From Jiangella sp. DSM 45060 (GTDB taxonomy: Bacteria; Actinomycetota; Actinomycetes; Jiangellales; Jiangellaceae), in contig NZ_LT629771.1 of NCBI RefSeq assembly GCF_900105175.1, positions 5,724,622-5,788,621 on the forward strand: 64,000 nt of DNA, in the 5' to 3' direction. Positions 1 to 8,788 of this stretch are shown one piece after another (the stretch's first letter is position 1; every line of letters starts with the position of its first letter). The notes beneath the pieces were generated by a model. The model had not been told where the DNA came from. It worked only from the letters and a program-made list of their open reading frames with translations, and ran no database searches. The position numbers and the translations under genes were made by a program.

Positions 1-2322
1 GCGCTGCCGGACCGGCTGGACTACCGGTCCGGCCAGACCTACCGGCGCGTCGCGGACACCGGCGACAACGCCGCCGACTTCGCCGTCACGGCCCCCGGCC
101 CGGAGCAGAACCGGGCCGCCGGCATCCGCGTCAGCGAGTTCTCGCACGACCCCGCCGCGCCGTTCGTCGAGCTGGTCAACGACGGCGACCGGCCCGCCGA
201 CCTCACCGGCTGGACCGTCGACCGCTGCCTCGCGAACGGGCGCCGGGCGCTGGAGCCGGTGACGGTCCTCGACGGCGTCGCCATCGCGCCGGGTGCCACG
301 CACGTCGTCCCGCTCACCGGCACGCCGCCGGACGAGGACGGCTACGGGTTCTCCGTGCACGACGCCGACGGCCGGCTGGTCGACCGCGCCGGCGCATACT
401 TCGCGCTCTACAGCCCATGCACCGACGGCGTCTCGCTGGTGCCGTTCCTCGACATCGCGTCCGGCGAGACGCACCAGCGGTTCCAGGACACCGGCGACAA
501 CGTCGCCGACTTCGTCCGGGCGCCGGCCTCGCCCGGCGCGATCCCCGCCGGCCTGCACGACCCGGCGGACATCCCGGCCGAGGAACTGGAGCCCGCCGAC
601 GTGGCCCCCTCGCCGCGGCCGCTGCCGCCGACGCCGCTGACGCCGTCCGACGGGGCGGACGACGTGGCCGGCGACGCCGTCCTGTCGGCGCGGGCCGCGC
701 ACACCACCGGAGAGCCCGCCGACGTCACGTTCCGCGGCGGTCCGCGGCTGCCGGTGGTCGAGAACGTCGCCGCCGTGTTCACCGGCGTCAGCCCGACGGC
801 GCCGCCGTCCGAGCTGACGCTGCCCGGCGAGGAGCGGCACCGCGCCGCCGGCCTCGTCCGTGGAGAGGACACCGAGCCACTGGTCACCGAGGCGACCGAG
901 GGCTTCCCGTACCAGCGGTTCGAGCTGACCGTCGCCGACGACGCGCCCGCCACGTTCGACGTCGTCTGGACCGGCCGGTCGACCGGCGCCAGCGAGCTGC
1001 AGCTCTACGTCTGGAACCACCGGTCGGGCGCTTGGCAGCTGCTGGACGCCGGCACCGGATCGGTCACCCTGACCGGCACGGTCGACGCCGCGACGGCGGT
1101 CCGCGGCCGCCGCGTCAGCGTCCTCGTCCAGGACGGCCCGGCGACGCGACCCGCGTTCACCGGCGCCGCCGACCGCTCCTTCGAGGACCCGGCCGACTAC
1201 GACTTCGCGATCGGCGTGCTCCCGGACCCGCAACAGCTCACCGAGCAGTTCCGCGACGTCCACGCCGACCAGGTGTCGTGGCTGGTGCGCAATGCGGAAG
1301 CGCGCAAGATCGAGTACACCGCGCACGTCGGCGACATCGTGCAGAACTGGATGTGGGGCACGCACCTGGAGCGCCGAGCCCGCGACGAGTGGGGGTTCGC
1401 GTCGGACCTCATGGGCGTGCTGGAGGATGCCGGCATGCCGTACGGCATCCTGCCGGGCAACCACGACAACAAGTGGGGCCGCGACTCCGGCCTGTTCAAC
1501 GAGTACTTCCCGCCGGAGCGGTTCGACACCAGCCCCTGGTACGGCGGCTCCTGGCGGCCCGGCGACAACATCAGCCACTACGACACACTGGAGATCGACG
1601 GCGCGCCGTTCCTCGTGCTGAACATCGGCTTCGTGGCGTACCCGGACCGCGACGAGACGCTGGACTGGGCCGCGTCCGTCGTCGCCGCGCACCCGGAGCA
1701 CAACGTGATCGTCACGACGCATGAGTACCTCAACCGCGATGCCGTGCCGACCACGCCGGAGAACGACCGCTGGACGTCGTTGGGCGAGCGGATCTGGCGG
1801 CAGGTCGTCCACCCGTACGACAACGTGTTCCTCGTGCTCAGCGGCCACGTCAACGGCGTGGCCCAGGCCGTCAGGCACGAGGACGACGGCCGCGTCGTGA
1901 CCGAGCTGCTGGCCAACTACCAGGGCTACCAGGCCGACGGTCTGCAGGACACCGGCTTCCTGCGGCTGCTGCAGTTCGACCTCGACAGCAAGACGATGTC
2001 GGTCAACACGTACTCGCCGTCGCGCGACGAGCACAATGCCGGCGAGTACTACGTGGCCGGCCCCTACGGCGACGAGGCGGACGAGTTCGTCGTCCCGGCC
2101 GATATCGGCGACGTCTACGACAAGCGGGTCGAGACCACCGGGTTCGCGCTGGCCTCGCTGGACGGGCTGGGGACGGCGTCCGCCGACGACGGCGCAACGG
2201 CCGAGCTGGCCTGGACCGACCTGGCCACCGGGCGCCGGTACGTGTGGTTCGCCGAGGCGGCCGACTCCGCCGGCCGGTCCGCGCGGTCGCCGCTGTCGAG
2301 CTTCGCGACGGCCGGCCGATGA
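1..2322 (+). CDS. Metallophosphoesterase with lamin-tail domains (5' end outside window)
   Basis: The frame is open from the first base, so the start lies upstream of the window; 773 codons are visible. The N-terminal part holds the end of one lamin-tail-like domain (VADTGDNAADF, residues about 18-28) and a complete second one (about 40-165, starting IRVSEF and ending RFQDTGDNVADF). After a linker and a beta-rich segment comes a calcineurin-type phosphoesterase from about residue 400. Its metal-binding motifs are GDIVQN (about 444), GNHDN (about 486), THEY (about 573) and GHVNG (about 615). Lamin-tail domains are typical of exported enzymes, so this is probably a secreted phosphodiesterase or phosphatase; the substrate is unknown. 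Its stop codon overlaps the start of the sulfatase (ATGA), which implies translational coupling. Confidence 0.85.
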   Translation, partial: ALPDRLDYRSGQTYRRVADTGDNAADFAVTAPGPEQNRAAGIRVSEFSHDPAAPFVELVNDGDRPADLTGWTVDRCLANGRRALEPVTVLDGVAIAPGATHVVPLTGTPPDEDGYGFSVHDADGRLVDRAGAYFALYSPCTDGVSLVPFLDIASGETHQRFQDTGDNVADFVRAPASPGAIPAGLHDPADIPAEELEPADVAPSPRPLPPTPLTPSDGADDVAGDAVLSARAAHTTGEPADVTFRGGPRLPVVENVAAVFTGVSPTAPPSELTLPGEERHRAAGLVRGEDTEPLVTEATEGFPYQRFELTVADDAPATFDVVWTGRSTGASELQLYVWNHRSGAWQLLDAGTGSVTLTGTVDAATAVRGRRVSVLVQDGPATRPAFTGAADRSFEDPADYDFAIGVLPDPQQLTEQFRDVHADQVSWLVRNAEARKIEYTAHVGDIVQNWMWGTHLERRARDEWGFASDLMGVLEDAGMPYGILPGNHDNKWGRDSGLFNEYFPPERFDTSPWYGGSWRPGDNISHYDTLEIDGAPFLVLNIGFVAYPDRDETLDWAASVVAAHPEHNVIVTTHEYLNRDAVPTTPENDRWTSLGERIWRQVVHPYDNVFLVLSGHVNGVAQAVRHEDDGRVVTELLANYQGYQADGLQDTGFLRLLQFDLDSKTMSVNTYSPSRDEHNAGEYYVAGPYGDEADEFVVPADIGDVYDKRVETTGFALASLDGLGTASADDGATAELAWTDLATGRRYVWFAEAADSAGRSARSPLSSFATAGR

Positions 2323-3812
2323 GCGGGGACCGGCCGAACATCGTCGTCGTCACGGCCGACGACCTGGCGATCTGGGCCGTGGGGTGTTACGGCAACGCCG
2401 AGATCCGCACGCCGCACGTCGACGCGCTCGCTCGCGGCGGCACCCGGTTCACCGAGTTCTACTGCACCTCGCCGGTCTGTTCGCCGTCCCGCGCGTCGAT
2501 GCTGACCGGCCGCATCCCGTCGGCGCACGGCGTGCACGACTGGATCCGCGGCGGCAACGGCCACGACGAGCCGGGCATCGGCTACCTCGACGGGCTGACC
2601 AGCTATCCGCGGCTGCTCGCCGACGCCGGGTACACGTGCGGCATCAGCGGCAAGTGGCACCTGGGCGACAGCCCCGTCCCGCAGCAGGGCTATCAGCACT
2701 GGTTCGTCCACCCCAGCGGCGGCGGCCGCTACCACGACGCCGTCATGTACCGCGACGGCCGCAAGGTCAGCACGGAGGGCTACCTCACCGACGTCATCAC
2801 CGACGACGCCACCGGCTTCCTCCGCGCGCGGGCCGGCGACGGGTCGCCGTTCCTGCTCAACGTGAACTACACCGCGCCGCACAGCCCGTGGGTCGACCAG
2901 CACCCGCCCGACCTCGTCGACTCCTACGCCGGGTGCGCCTTCGAGAGCTGCCCGCAGGAGACCCGGCACCCGTGGATCGAGCAGCACCCGATCGAGCTGG
3001 ACAACACCGAGCAGAACGCCGACCCCGCGCGCGGCCCCGTCACGATCCGTGACCACCTGCAGGGCTACTTCGCCGCCGTCACGGCCCTCGACCGCGGCGT
3101 CGGCCGGATCGTCGCCGAGTTGCGCGCACTGGGCCTGGAGGAGCGCACGCTGCTGCTCGTCACCAGCGACAACGGCTTCAACTGCGGCCACCACGGCATC
3201 TGGGGGAAGGGCAACGCGACATTCCCGCAGAACATGTACGACTCGTCGGTCAAGGTGCCGATGATCGCGTCGATGCCCGGCCGCGTCCCGGTGGCCGAGG
3301 TCGACGCCATGCTCAGCGGGTACGACCTGCTGCCGACGCTGCTGGAGGTCGCCGGGCTGGCCGAGCTGACCCCGGCCGGGCTCCCGGGGCAGAGCTTCGC
3401 CGCCGAGCTGGCCGGCCGGCCCGCGGGAGCCGACCGGCCGGTCGTCGTGTACGACGAGTTCGGCCCGACCCGGATGATCCGCACCCGCGACACCAAGTAC
3501 GTCCACCGCTACCCGTACGGACCGCACGAGCTGTACGACCTCGTGCGCGACCCGGGCGAGCGGATCAACCTGCTGGCCGACGAGCGGGTGCTGGACCGCG
3601 ACGAGCCGGACCGCCAAGCGCGCGCCGCCGAGCTGCGGACACTGCTCGAGCGGTGGTTCGACCGCTACGCCGACCCACGCCGCGACGGCCGGGTGCAGGC
3701 GGTGACCGGACGGGGCCAGGTACGGCCGGTCGGCGAGCCCGGCGCCGAGGCGTTCCACCCGTTCGAGGCGCGCAAGCAGCTGGACGCCGCCTACCGCGAC
3801 CCGTCGCCCTGA
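2319..3812 (+). CDS. Type I sulfatase (arylsulfatase family)
   Basis: The 497-residue product is a formylglycine-dependent sulfatase that hydrolyses sulfate esters. The N-terminus shows the metal-binding TADD (residues 12-15). The modification motif CSPSR begins at Cys54, which a formylglycine-generating enzyme would convert. The late metal-site motif is TSDNG, followed by HHGIWGKG. Length fits the family (about 450-550). I chose the ATG at 2319 because it overlaps the upstream stop by four bases and leads directly into the conserved first strand RPNIVVVTADD; an upstream in-frame start would add unrelated residues. There is no signal peptide, so it may act inside the cell or depend on the preceding gene product. 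The 3' end overlaps the convergent TetR gene by 22 bp. The substrate is unknown, and no anaerobic maturase gene is nearby. Confidence 0.92.
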   Translation: MSGDRPNIVVVTADDLAIWAVGCYGNAEIRTPHVDALARGGTRFTEFYCTSPVCSPSRASMLTGRIPSAHGVHDWIRGGNGHDEPGIGYLDGLTSYPRLLADAGYTCGISGKWHLGDSPVPQQGYQHWFVHPSGGGRYHDAVMYRDGRKVSTEGYLTDVITDDATGFLRARAGDGSPFLLNVNYTAPHSPWVDQHPPDLVDSYAGCAFESCPQETRHPWIEQHPIELDNTEQNADPARGPVTIRDHLQGYFAAVTALDRGVGRIVAELRALGLEERTLLLVTSDNGFNCGHHGIWGKGNATFPQNMYDSSVKVPMIASMPGRVPVAEVDAMLSGYDLLPTLLEVAGLAELTPAGLPGQSFAAELAGRPAGADRPVVVYDEFGPTRMIRTRDTKYVHRYPYGPHELYDLVRDPGERINLLADERVLDRDEPDRQARAAELRTLLERWFDRYADPRRDGRVQAVTGRGQVRPVGEPGAEAFHPFEARKQLDAAYRDPSP

Positions 3813-4432
3813 CGCAGGCTCTCGAAGCCCGCGATCAAGGTGGTCAGGGTGAAGTCGAGGCGCGACTCCATCGTGACGGGGCCGTCGGCGAGCGCGGCGG
3901 CGAGGACGGGGTGGTCGGCGCCGACGGCGGAGGCGTCGACGGCCGGTTGCGCCTGCTCGCCGGCGTAGGCGAGGTGCTGGCCGACGACGGCGCCGGCGAC
4001 CGCGTAGATCAGGTGCAGCGCCGTCCGCGGAGCGAACCCGGCGTCGCGGAGTACGCCTAGCGACTGCTCGAGGATCGCCAGCGTCCGCGGCGTGACCGCG
4101 GTCCGCGTCGCGAACAGCAGTACGGCGCCGGGATGCTCGGTGAGGCCGCGGTGCAGGTCGGCGGCGTGTCCGGCGACGACGTCCTGCCAGCCGGCCGACT
4201 CGAGCGGCGGGCGCAGCGACTCGGCCAGCACGTACTCGACGATGGCGTCCTCGAGGCCCTGCTTGTTCCGGACGTGGTGGTAGAGCGTCATCGCCTCGAC
4301 GTCGAGCTCGCGGGCCAGCCTGCGCATGGACAGCGCCTCGACGCCGTCGCGGTCGGCCAGCCGGACGGCGGCGCGGAGCACCTGGTCCCTGGTCAGGCCC
4401 GCGTGCTTGCCCTGCACTCGCGATCGGCCCAC
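3791..4432 (-). CDS. TetR-family repressor (TetR_C type)
   Basis: The 213-residue regulator has an N-terminal helix-turn-helix (about residues 14-60; recognition-helix region ELDVEAMTLYHHV) and a ligand domain resembling the TetR_C group. That group ends its DNA-binding domain in LYHHVRNK and has a conserved aspartate-rich region. It starts at a GTG with a strong AAGGAGG site seven bases upstream. It is transcribed divergently from a small membrane-protein gene. Two copies of a TAC-N3-GTA palindrome between them fit autorepression plus control of that neighbour. The ligand is unknown. Confidence 0.9.
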   Translation of the reverse strand: MGRSRVQGKHAGLTRDQVLRAAVRLADRDGVEALSMRRLARELDVEAMTLYHHVRNKQGLEDAIVEYVLAESLRPPLESAGWQDVVAGHAADLHRGLTEHPGAVLLFATRTAVTPRTLAILEQSLGVLRDAGFAPRTALHLIYAVAGAVVGQHLAYAGEQAQPAVDASAVGADHPVLAAALADGPVTMESRLDFTLTTLIAGFESLRQGDGSR

Positions 4433-4450
4433 GGTTGCCTCCTTGCATCA

Positions 4451-4495
4451 CTTACGGCGTAAGACTAGCATCGTCAGCGAGTCATACACCGTAAG
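4451..4495. promoter_or_regulatory. Tandem TetR operators
   Basis: Two short palindromes lie in the divergent gap: CTTAC-GGC-GTAAG at 4451-4463 and TAC-ACC-GTA at 4485-4493 with a right-hand extension to GTAAG. They share the form TAC-N3-GTA(A). Their position between the TetR start and the membrane-protein start makes them the likely binding sites of that TetR. Seen directly; the binding is inferred. Confidence 0.65.
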
Positions 4496-4512
4496 AGATA
4501 GGAGGGATCGCC

Positions 4513-4980
4513 ATGGCAGTCCGGAACGAAGTGCGCACGAGCCGCTGGCAGAACACGGCGCGCGCGCTGTGGATCGGGACCGGCCTGCAGGTGGTGTGCC
4601 TGCTGCTGCCGCTGCTGGACCTGTGGGTCTTCGGCTCGGTGGAGAACCACGTCGAGGCCGCCTACCCCGGCTGGGACGCGAGCGAGGTCGCCAAGGACCG
4701 CGACGCGATCGTCGTCGCCGTGCTGATCATCGGCGTGCTGGGGCTGGTGGGCTGGCTGCTCGCGCTGTGGGCGGTGCGGCGCGACCGTGCTGTGCGGGCC
4801 ACCGTCACCACGCTGTTCGCGCTGGGCCTCACCACGCTGGCCACCATCGCCGGCGCCGGCGGCGACCCCTACGACCAGTACGTCCCGCTCTGGCTGGGAA
4901 GCACGATCCTGGTGTTGCTCGCCGTGCCGGGCGGCGCCGCGGTGCTGGCCGCGTGGTTCCGCGATCGTGACGTTCGCTAA
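4513..4980 (+). CDS. Small integral membrane protein
   Basis: The 155-residue product has about four hydrophobic segments (residues about 18-37, 73-95, 99-123 and 130-150) joined by short charged loops, among them RRDRA around 95. I do not recognise a family. A strong AGGAGGG site lies 8 bases before the ATG. It is divergent from the TetR gene, with the paired palindromes between them, so it is the probable regulated target. An efflux accessory or an uncharacterised membrane protein are both possible. Confidence 0.75.
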   Translation: MAVRNEVRTSRWQNTARALWIGTGLQVVCLLLPLLDLWVFGSVENHVEAAYPGWDASEVAKDRDAIVVAVLIIGVLGLVGWLLALWAVRRDRAVRATVTTLFALGLTTLATIAGAGGDPYDQYVPLWLGSTILVLLAVPGGAAVLAAWFRDRDVR

Positions 4981-4991
4981 CGTCACGGGTC

Positions 4992-5945
4992 GTGACGCTG
5001 CCCTATGACGACTGGTTCGGTCCGGACGCCTTCGACGCCACCTACGGCTACGACCTCGATGCCCTGCTGGCGGTGGACGCTCCGGCCGAGCCGGCCGGGT
5101 TCGCCGAGTTCTGGACGTCGCTGTACGCGCGTGCGCTGGTGGTCGACACCGCACCGGTCGTCCGACCGGCCGCCCAGCCCGGCTGGCACGACGTGGAGTT
5201 CACCTCGCTGGACGGCGTCCGGTTGGGCGGCTGGCTGTGGCTGCCGCCCGGCGACGTGGAGCGCGCCGTCGTCGTCGGGCACGGGTACGGCGGCCGCGCG
5301 CAGCCCGACGAGGGCCTCGACCTCCCCGGCACCGCCGTCCTGTTCGCCGCGTCGCGCGGGCTGCCGGAGCGTGGTCTGGTCCCGGGCATCCCGTCGGTCA
5401 GCGGCGAGCACGTGCTGCACGGCATCGAGTCGGCCGCGACCTACGTGCACGGCGGCTGCGTCGCCGACGTCTGGTGCGCGGCGTCGGCGCTGCTCGCGCT
5501 GCTGCCGTCGCCGCCGTCGCGGGTCGCGTACGCCGGGGGCAGCTTCGGCGGCGGCATCGGCGCGCTGGCGCTGCCGTGGGACGAGCGGTTCGACCGCGGC
5601 GCGCTGACGGTGCCCAGCTTCGGCCAGCACGACCTGCGGCTCACCATGCCGTGCACCGGCAGCGGCGAGGCCGTCCGGCTGCACGTCGCCCGGCATCCGG
5701 AGGCGCGCGAGGTGCTGCGGTTCTTCGACGCGGCGACGGCGGCGCGGCGGCTGCGCATCCCGATGCTGGTCGCACCGGCGTTGTGGGACCCGTCCGTCCC
5801 GCCGCCCGGCCAGTTCGCCGTCCACAACGCGATCCCGGGCGAGAAGGAGCTCGTCGTGCTGCCCGCCGGGCACGCCGAGTACCCCGGCCAGGACGCCGAG
5901 GACGAGCGCCGCGGCGCCGCGCTGCGGGCGTTCCTGCTCAGCTGA
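4992..5945 (+). CDS. Acetylxylan esterase / cephalosporin deacetylase-like alpha/beta hydrolase
   Basis: The 317-residue protein matches the AXE1 family in layout. A helical N-terminus contains YGYD and FAEFW. It is followed by the entry strand with DGVRLGGWLWLP, the oxyanion loop GHGYGGR, the nucleophile elbow AGGSFGGG, an acid in LWDPSVPP and the catalytic histidine in PAGHAEY. These enzymes remove acetyl groups from xylan or related carbohydrates in the cytoplasm. The start is a GTG 11 bases after the stop of the membrane protein; no strong ribosome site is visible. The 3' end overlaps yaaA by 8 bp on the opposite strand. Confidence 0.85.
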   Translation: MTLPYDDWFGPDAFDATYGYDLDALLAVDAPAEPAGFAEFWTSLYARALVVDTAPVVRPAAQPGWHDVEFTSLDGVRLGGWLWLPPGDVERAVVVGHGYGGRAQPDEGLDLPGTAVLFAASRGLPERGLVPGIPSVSGEHVLHGIESAATYVHGGCVADVWCAASALLALLPSPPSRVAYAGGSFGGGIGALALPWDERFDRGALTVPSFGQHDLRLTMPCTGSGEAVRLHVARHPEAREVLRFFDAATAARRLRIPMLVAPALWDPSVPPPGQFAVHNAIPGEKELVVLPAGHAEYPGQDAEDERRGAALRAFLLS

Positions 5946-6687
5946 CCTCGAGCACCCAGGGCCGGTGGTCGCGGTCGGGCGGGCGCAGGTCCACATCGAA
6001 TTCCGCGCCGACGACGTCCGCCAGCGCCGCGACGTCGCGGGGTTCGGCGGGCTCGGCGCAGAGCAGCCGCGCGACCCGGCCGCGGGTCGCCTTCGCGCCG
6101 TGCGGCGACGAGGGCACCCGCAGCACCACCCAGCGACCGGCCAGCTCCGGGCCGGGCCGCCACAGCGGCGCGTAACTGCTCGACCGCAGGTCGACGACCA
6201 CACCGGCGCCCGCCGCGGCCGTCAGCACCGGGCCGAGCCGGGCCCGCCAGTACGCCTCCAACCCCGGCGCCTCCTCCAGGCCGTCGAGGTTCGCGCAGAT
6301 CGGCAGCCGGTGTGCGGGCACGCGGTCGCCCAGCCGCACCGCGCCCAGCAGCGACGACACGATGACCACCCGGCGCCGGGCGCGGCGCAGCGCCGCCCCC
6401 TCCAACGTCGCCGGATCGAACGCGTCGTAGAGCACGCCCTGGTAGAGCCGCGCCGCCGCCACCGTCGGCGCCGTCCGCACCTCCACGTTGCGGGCCACCT
6501 CGGCCGCCGCTCCGGCCGGCGCCTCCAGCCGCCGCAGAGCGTCGGGCCGCGCGCTCGTCGCCACCATGCCGTCGAGCACGCGGGCGCGGGCCTCGGTCAG
6601 CTCGGGGAACGAGAGCCGCGTGAGGTCGAGGCCGCGGCCCCGGGCCGGCCGGGCCTGCGTCTCCGACGGAGGCAGCACGATCAGCAC
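5938..6687 (-). CDS. yaaA: YaaA family peroxide-stress protein
   Basis: The 249-residue protein begins LIVLPPSETQ, the hallmark N-terminus of the YaaA/DUF328 family. It also carries YQGVLYDAFDP, VSSLLGAVRLGD, the central YWR and the late segment SSPHGAKATRGRVARLL. In Escherichia coli, YaaA lowers intracellular iron during peroxide stress and binds DNA. I placed the start at the GTG at 6687, because the family begins M-L-I-V-L-P-P-S-E; the longer open frame adds residues not seen in the family. The gene converges on the esterase and diverges from the phytase. Confidence 0.85.
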   Translation of the reverse strand: MLIVLPPSETQARPARGRGLDLTRLSFPELTEARARVLDGMVATSARPDALRRLEAPAGAAAEVARNVEVRTAPTVAAARLYQGVLYDAFDPATLEGAALRRARRRVVIVSSLLGAVRLGDRVPAHRLPICANLDGLEEAPGLEAYWRARLGPVLTAAAGAGVVVDLRSSSYAPLWRPGPELAGRWVVLRVPSSPHGAKATRGRVARLLCAEPAEPRDVAALADVVGAEFDVDLRPPDRDHRPWVLEVS

Positions 6688-6773
6688 CGCTTCAGCGTAG
6701 GCCCGGCAGCGTTCGCCGAGCGTTCGCCCGCCGGCCACGCGGGCGGCAAGGTTGCGGGAGCAGGCTCCCGGTC

Positions 6774-8087
6774 ATGCGCCGATCCGCCGTCCTCGCCGCC
6801 GTCCCGCTCGCCCTCGTGCTCGCGCTGCCGGCCGCCGGCGCTGCGCCCGAGACCGTGACCACCGACAACGAGACTCCGGTGCTGTACGACGACGAGCAGG
6901 GCGGGAACGCGTCGGGCGACGACCCGGCGATCTGGGTGCACCCGGGCGACTCCCGCCGTTCGATCGTCGTCGTGACGGCGAAGGAGGGCGGGCTGCGGGT
7001 GTACGACCTGGCGTCGCGCGAGCTGCAGTCGCTGCCGGCGACACCCGCACCGCGCGCCGACAGCGTCGACGGGCGGTACAACAACGTCGACATCGCCTAC
7101 GGGGTCCGCCTCGGCGGTCGCACGGCCGACGTCGCGGTGGTGTCGGACCGGTACAACGACCAGCTGCGCTTCTTCACCGTCGACCCGGCCGGATCGGGCG
7201 CCGCGACACCGTTGCGGGAGGTCACCGCGCCGGAGCAGGCGTTCCTGTTCAACCCGGACCGCGCGGCGGTCGGCGAGGAGCAGACGGCGTACGGCGTCGC
7301 GGTCTGGCAGCCCGGCACCGGCGAGACCTACGCCGTCGTGACGCAGGAGGGCACGACGACCATCGCGACAGTGCGCCTGACCCCGCGCCGCGACGGCACC
7401 GTCGGCTACACCGACGTCGAGCACCTGGACCTTCCGGACCGGTTCCCGCTCCCCGGCGGCGGCACCTGGGTCCCGTGCGAGGAGCCCGGCGTCGCGCCGC
7501 AACTGGAGGGCGTCGCCGTCGACCAGCGCACCGGCGTGCTGTACGCGACGCAGGAGGACGTCGGGCTGTGGCGGGTCCCGCTGCCGCTGGGCTCCGGCGG
7601 GCCGCGGCTCATCGACACGGTCGCCGACTTCGGCATCGACGACGTGTACGACGAGCAGACCGAGGAGTGCGTGCCGGCCGACCCGGAGCAGCCCGGTCTC
7701 GGCGGGCCGAACCTGGTCGCCGACGCCGAGGGCGTGGACGTGTACTACGCACGCGGCCGGGTCGGCTACGTCATCGTCTCCAGCCAGGGCGACGACCGGT
7801 TCGCCGTCTACTCGACGCAGGGCCGCAACCGCTCGCTCGGCACCTTCCGGATCGCGGGCGACGGCGTCGACGACGTCAACGGCTCGGACGGGCTGGCCGT
7901 CACCAACCGCGTCGTCGGCGACTACCGCGAGGGCCTGCTGGTCACCCACGACGAGCCCGAGACCGGCCCGGACGTCGACCCGGAGCGCGACGCCACGAAC
8001 TTCTCCTACGTCGACTGGGGCCGGATCGCCGACGCGCTCGGCCTGCTGGTCAGCACCGACGCCGGAAACGACCCGCGGCTGCGCTGA
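6774..8087 (+). CDS. Secreted beta-propeller phytase
   Basis: The 437-residue product has a Sec signal (MRRSAVLAAVPLALVLALPAAGA, cleavage near residue 24). A six-bladed beta-propeller phytase domain fills the rest. Recognisable family segments are DDPAIWVHP, YNNVDIAYG, SDRYNDQLRFF, the acidic calcium-site stretches, VSSQGDDRFAVY and NGSDGLAVTN. The enzyme releases phosphate from phytate with calcium outside the cell. With the phosphoesterase at the window start and the EEP enzyme at 46 kb it suggests extracellular phosphate scavenging. It is divergent from yaaA. The 3' end is followed by a damage-motif repeat rather than an overlapping gene. Confidence 0.92.
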   Translation: MRRSAVLAAVPLALVLALPAAGAAPETVTTDNETPVLYDDEQGGNASGDDPAIWVHPGDSRRSIVVVTAKEGGLRVYDLASRELQSLPATPAPRADSVDGRYNNVDIAYGVRLGGRTADVAVVSDRYNDQLRFFTVDPAGSGAATPLREVTAPEQAFLFNPDRAAVGEEQTAYGVAVWQPGTGETYAVVTQEGTTTIATVRLTPRRDGTVGYTDVEHLDLPDRFPLPGGGTWVPCEEPGVAPQLEGVAVDQRTGVLYATQEDVGLWRVPLPLGSGGPRLIDTVADFGIDDVYDEQTEECVPADPEQPGLGGPNLVADAEGVDVYYARGRVGYVIVSSQGDDRFAVYSTQGRNRSLGTFRIAGDGVDDVNGSDGLAVTNRVVGDYREGLLVTHDEPETGPDVDPERDATNFSYVDWGRIADALGLLVSTDAGNDPRLR

Positions 8088-8154
8088 CGGGCGGCCGGCG
8101 CGCCGCGCGAACGCCGACGCGCCGCACGCAAGCCCGCGGGTCGCGCGCGCCGAC

Positions 8155-8201
8155 GTTGTCGGTGCCCGCCCATAGGGTGGGTGCCCTCCCAGCCGGGCGG
8201 G
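8155..8201 (+). promoter_or_regulatory. Copy A of a repeat carrying a PafBC-type (RecA-independent damage) motif
   Basis: TTGTCGGTG (8156-8164), an eight-base spacer beginning CCCGC, then TAGGGT (8173-8178). This fits the mycobacterial RecA-NDp promoter consensus tTGTCRgtg-N8-TAnnnT exactly. It is followed by G/C-rich sequence ending near 8201. It lies between the convergent phytase and NUDIX genes and would fire rightward, antisense to the NUDIX gene. The match is seen; promoter activity is inferred. Confidence 0.6.
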
Positions 8202-8220
8202 CCATCGAACCCGGCGGGCG

Positions 8221-8742
8221 TCACATGGGGCGGCCGAACTCGGCGTACACCGTCTCGCCGGTCTCCGACGCCACCAGTGCGGCGGCCAGCCGGCGGGCGA
8301 TCGACGGGCGGAGGCGAGGGGTCGCAGCGGCCAGGGTCAGGAACTCGACGCCGGCCACCTCGACGGGGTCGGGCACCAACCGGGCGACGGTCGCGGCGTC
8401 CAGCACGCCGCCGTCGAACACGAACGCGAGTTGGTCCGGCCACGGCCCGTGCACCGGGATCCAGTCGACGACCAGCGCGCGGCCGATCGGCAGCTCGAGT
8501 CCCAGTTCCTCCTGGACCTCGCGCCGGCACGCGGCCAGCGGCGACTCGTCGGTCTCGGCCACGCCGCCGGGGATCTCCAGCGTCGGCTTGTAGGTCGGCC
8601 GCAGGAACAGCACCAGCCCGTCCGCGTCGCGCACCAGCGCGCCGCCGGAGACCGACTTGCGCGGCAGCCGCGCGGCGATCCCGGCGTGGAACTCGCGCTC
8701 CGGCTCGCCCTCGGCGCGTACGTCATCGTCGAAGCCCGTCAC
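8221..8742 (-). CDS. NUDIX hydrolase
   Basis: The 173-residue protein carries a perfect Nudix box (GX5EX7REUXEEXGU) at about residues 59-81, containing REVQEELGL. Nudix enzymes hydrolyse nucleoside diphosphates linked to another group, with Mg2+ bound by the box glutamates. The substrate cannot be read from the sequence. The preceding segment KSVSGGALVRDADG and the PGGVAE entry are typical of house-cleaning or sugar-nucleotide members. It is divergent from the downstream transporter gene and convergent with the phytase. Confidence 0.92.
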   Translation of the reverse strand: MTGFDDDVRAEGEPEREFHAGIAARLPRKSVSGGALVRDADGLVLFLRPTYKPTLEIPGGVAETDESPLAACRREVQEELGLELPIGRALVVDWIPVHGPWPDQLAFVFDGGVLDAATVARLVPDPVEVAGVEFLTLAAATPRLRPSIARRLAAALVASETGETVYAEFGRPM

Positions 8743-8788
8743 GGGACCAGCATCCCAGTGACACGCGCTAGATTGCTAGCATGCTCGC

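Noticed and set aside
2115-4451. 778-codon minus-strand frame across the sulfatase and TetR genes
   Set aside because: It lies antisense to a well-supported sulfatase and in another phase of the TetR gene, with no family features.
8155-8201. Standard rho-independent terminator explanation for the repeat copies
   Set aside because: Terminators would not need the conserved TGTCGGTG-N8-TAGGKT block, which is kept in all five copies while the hairpin part varies.
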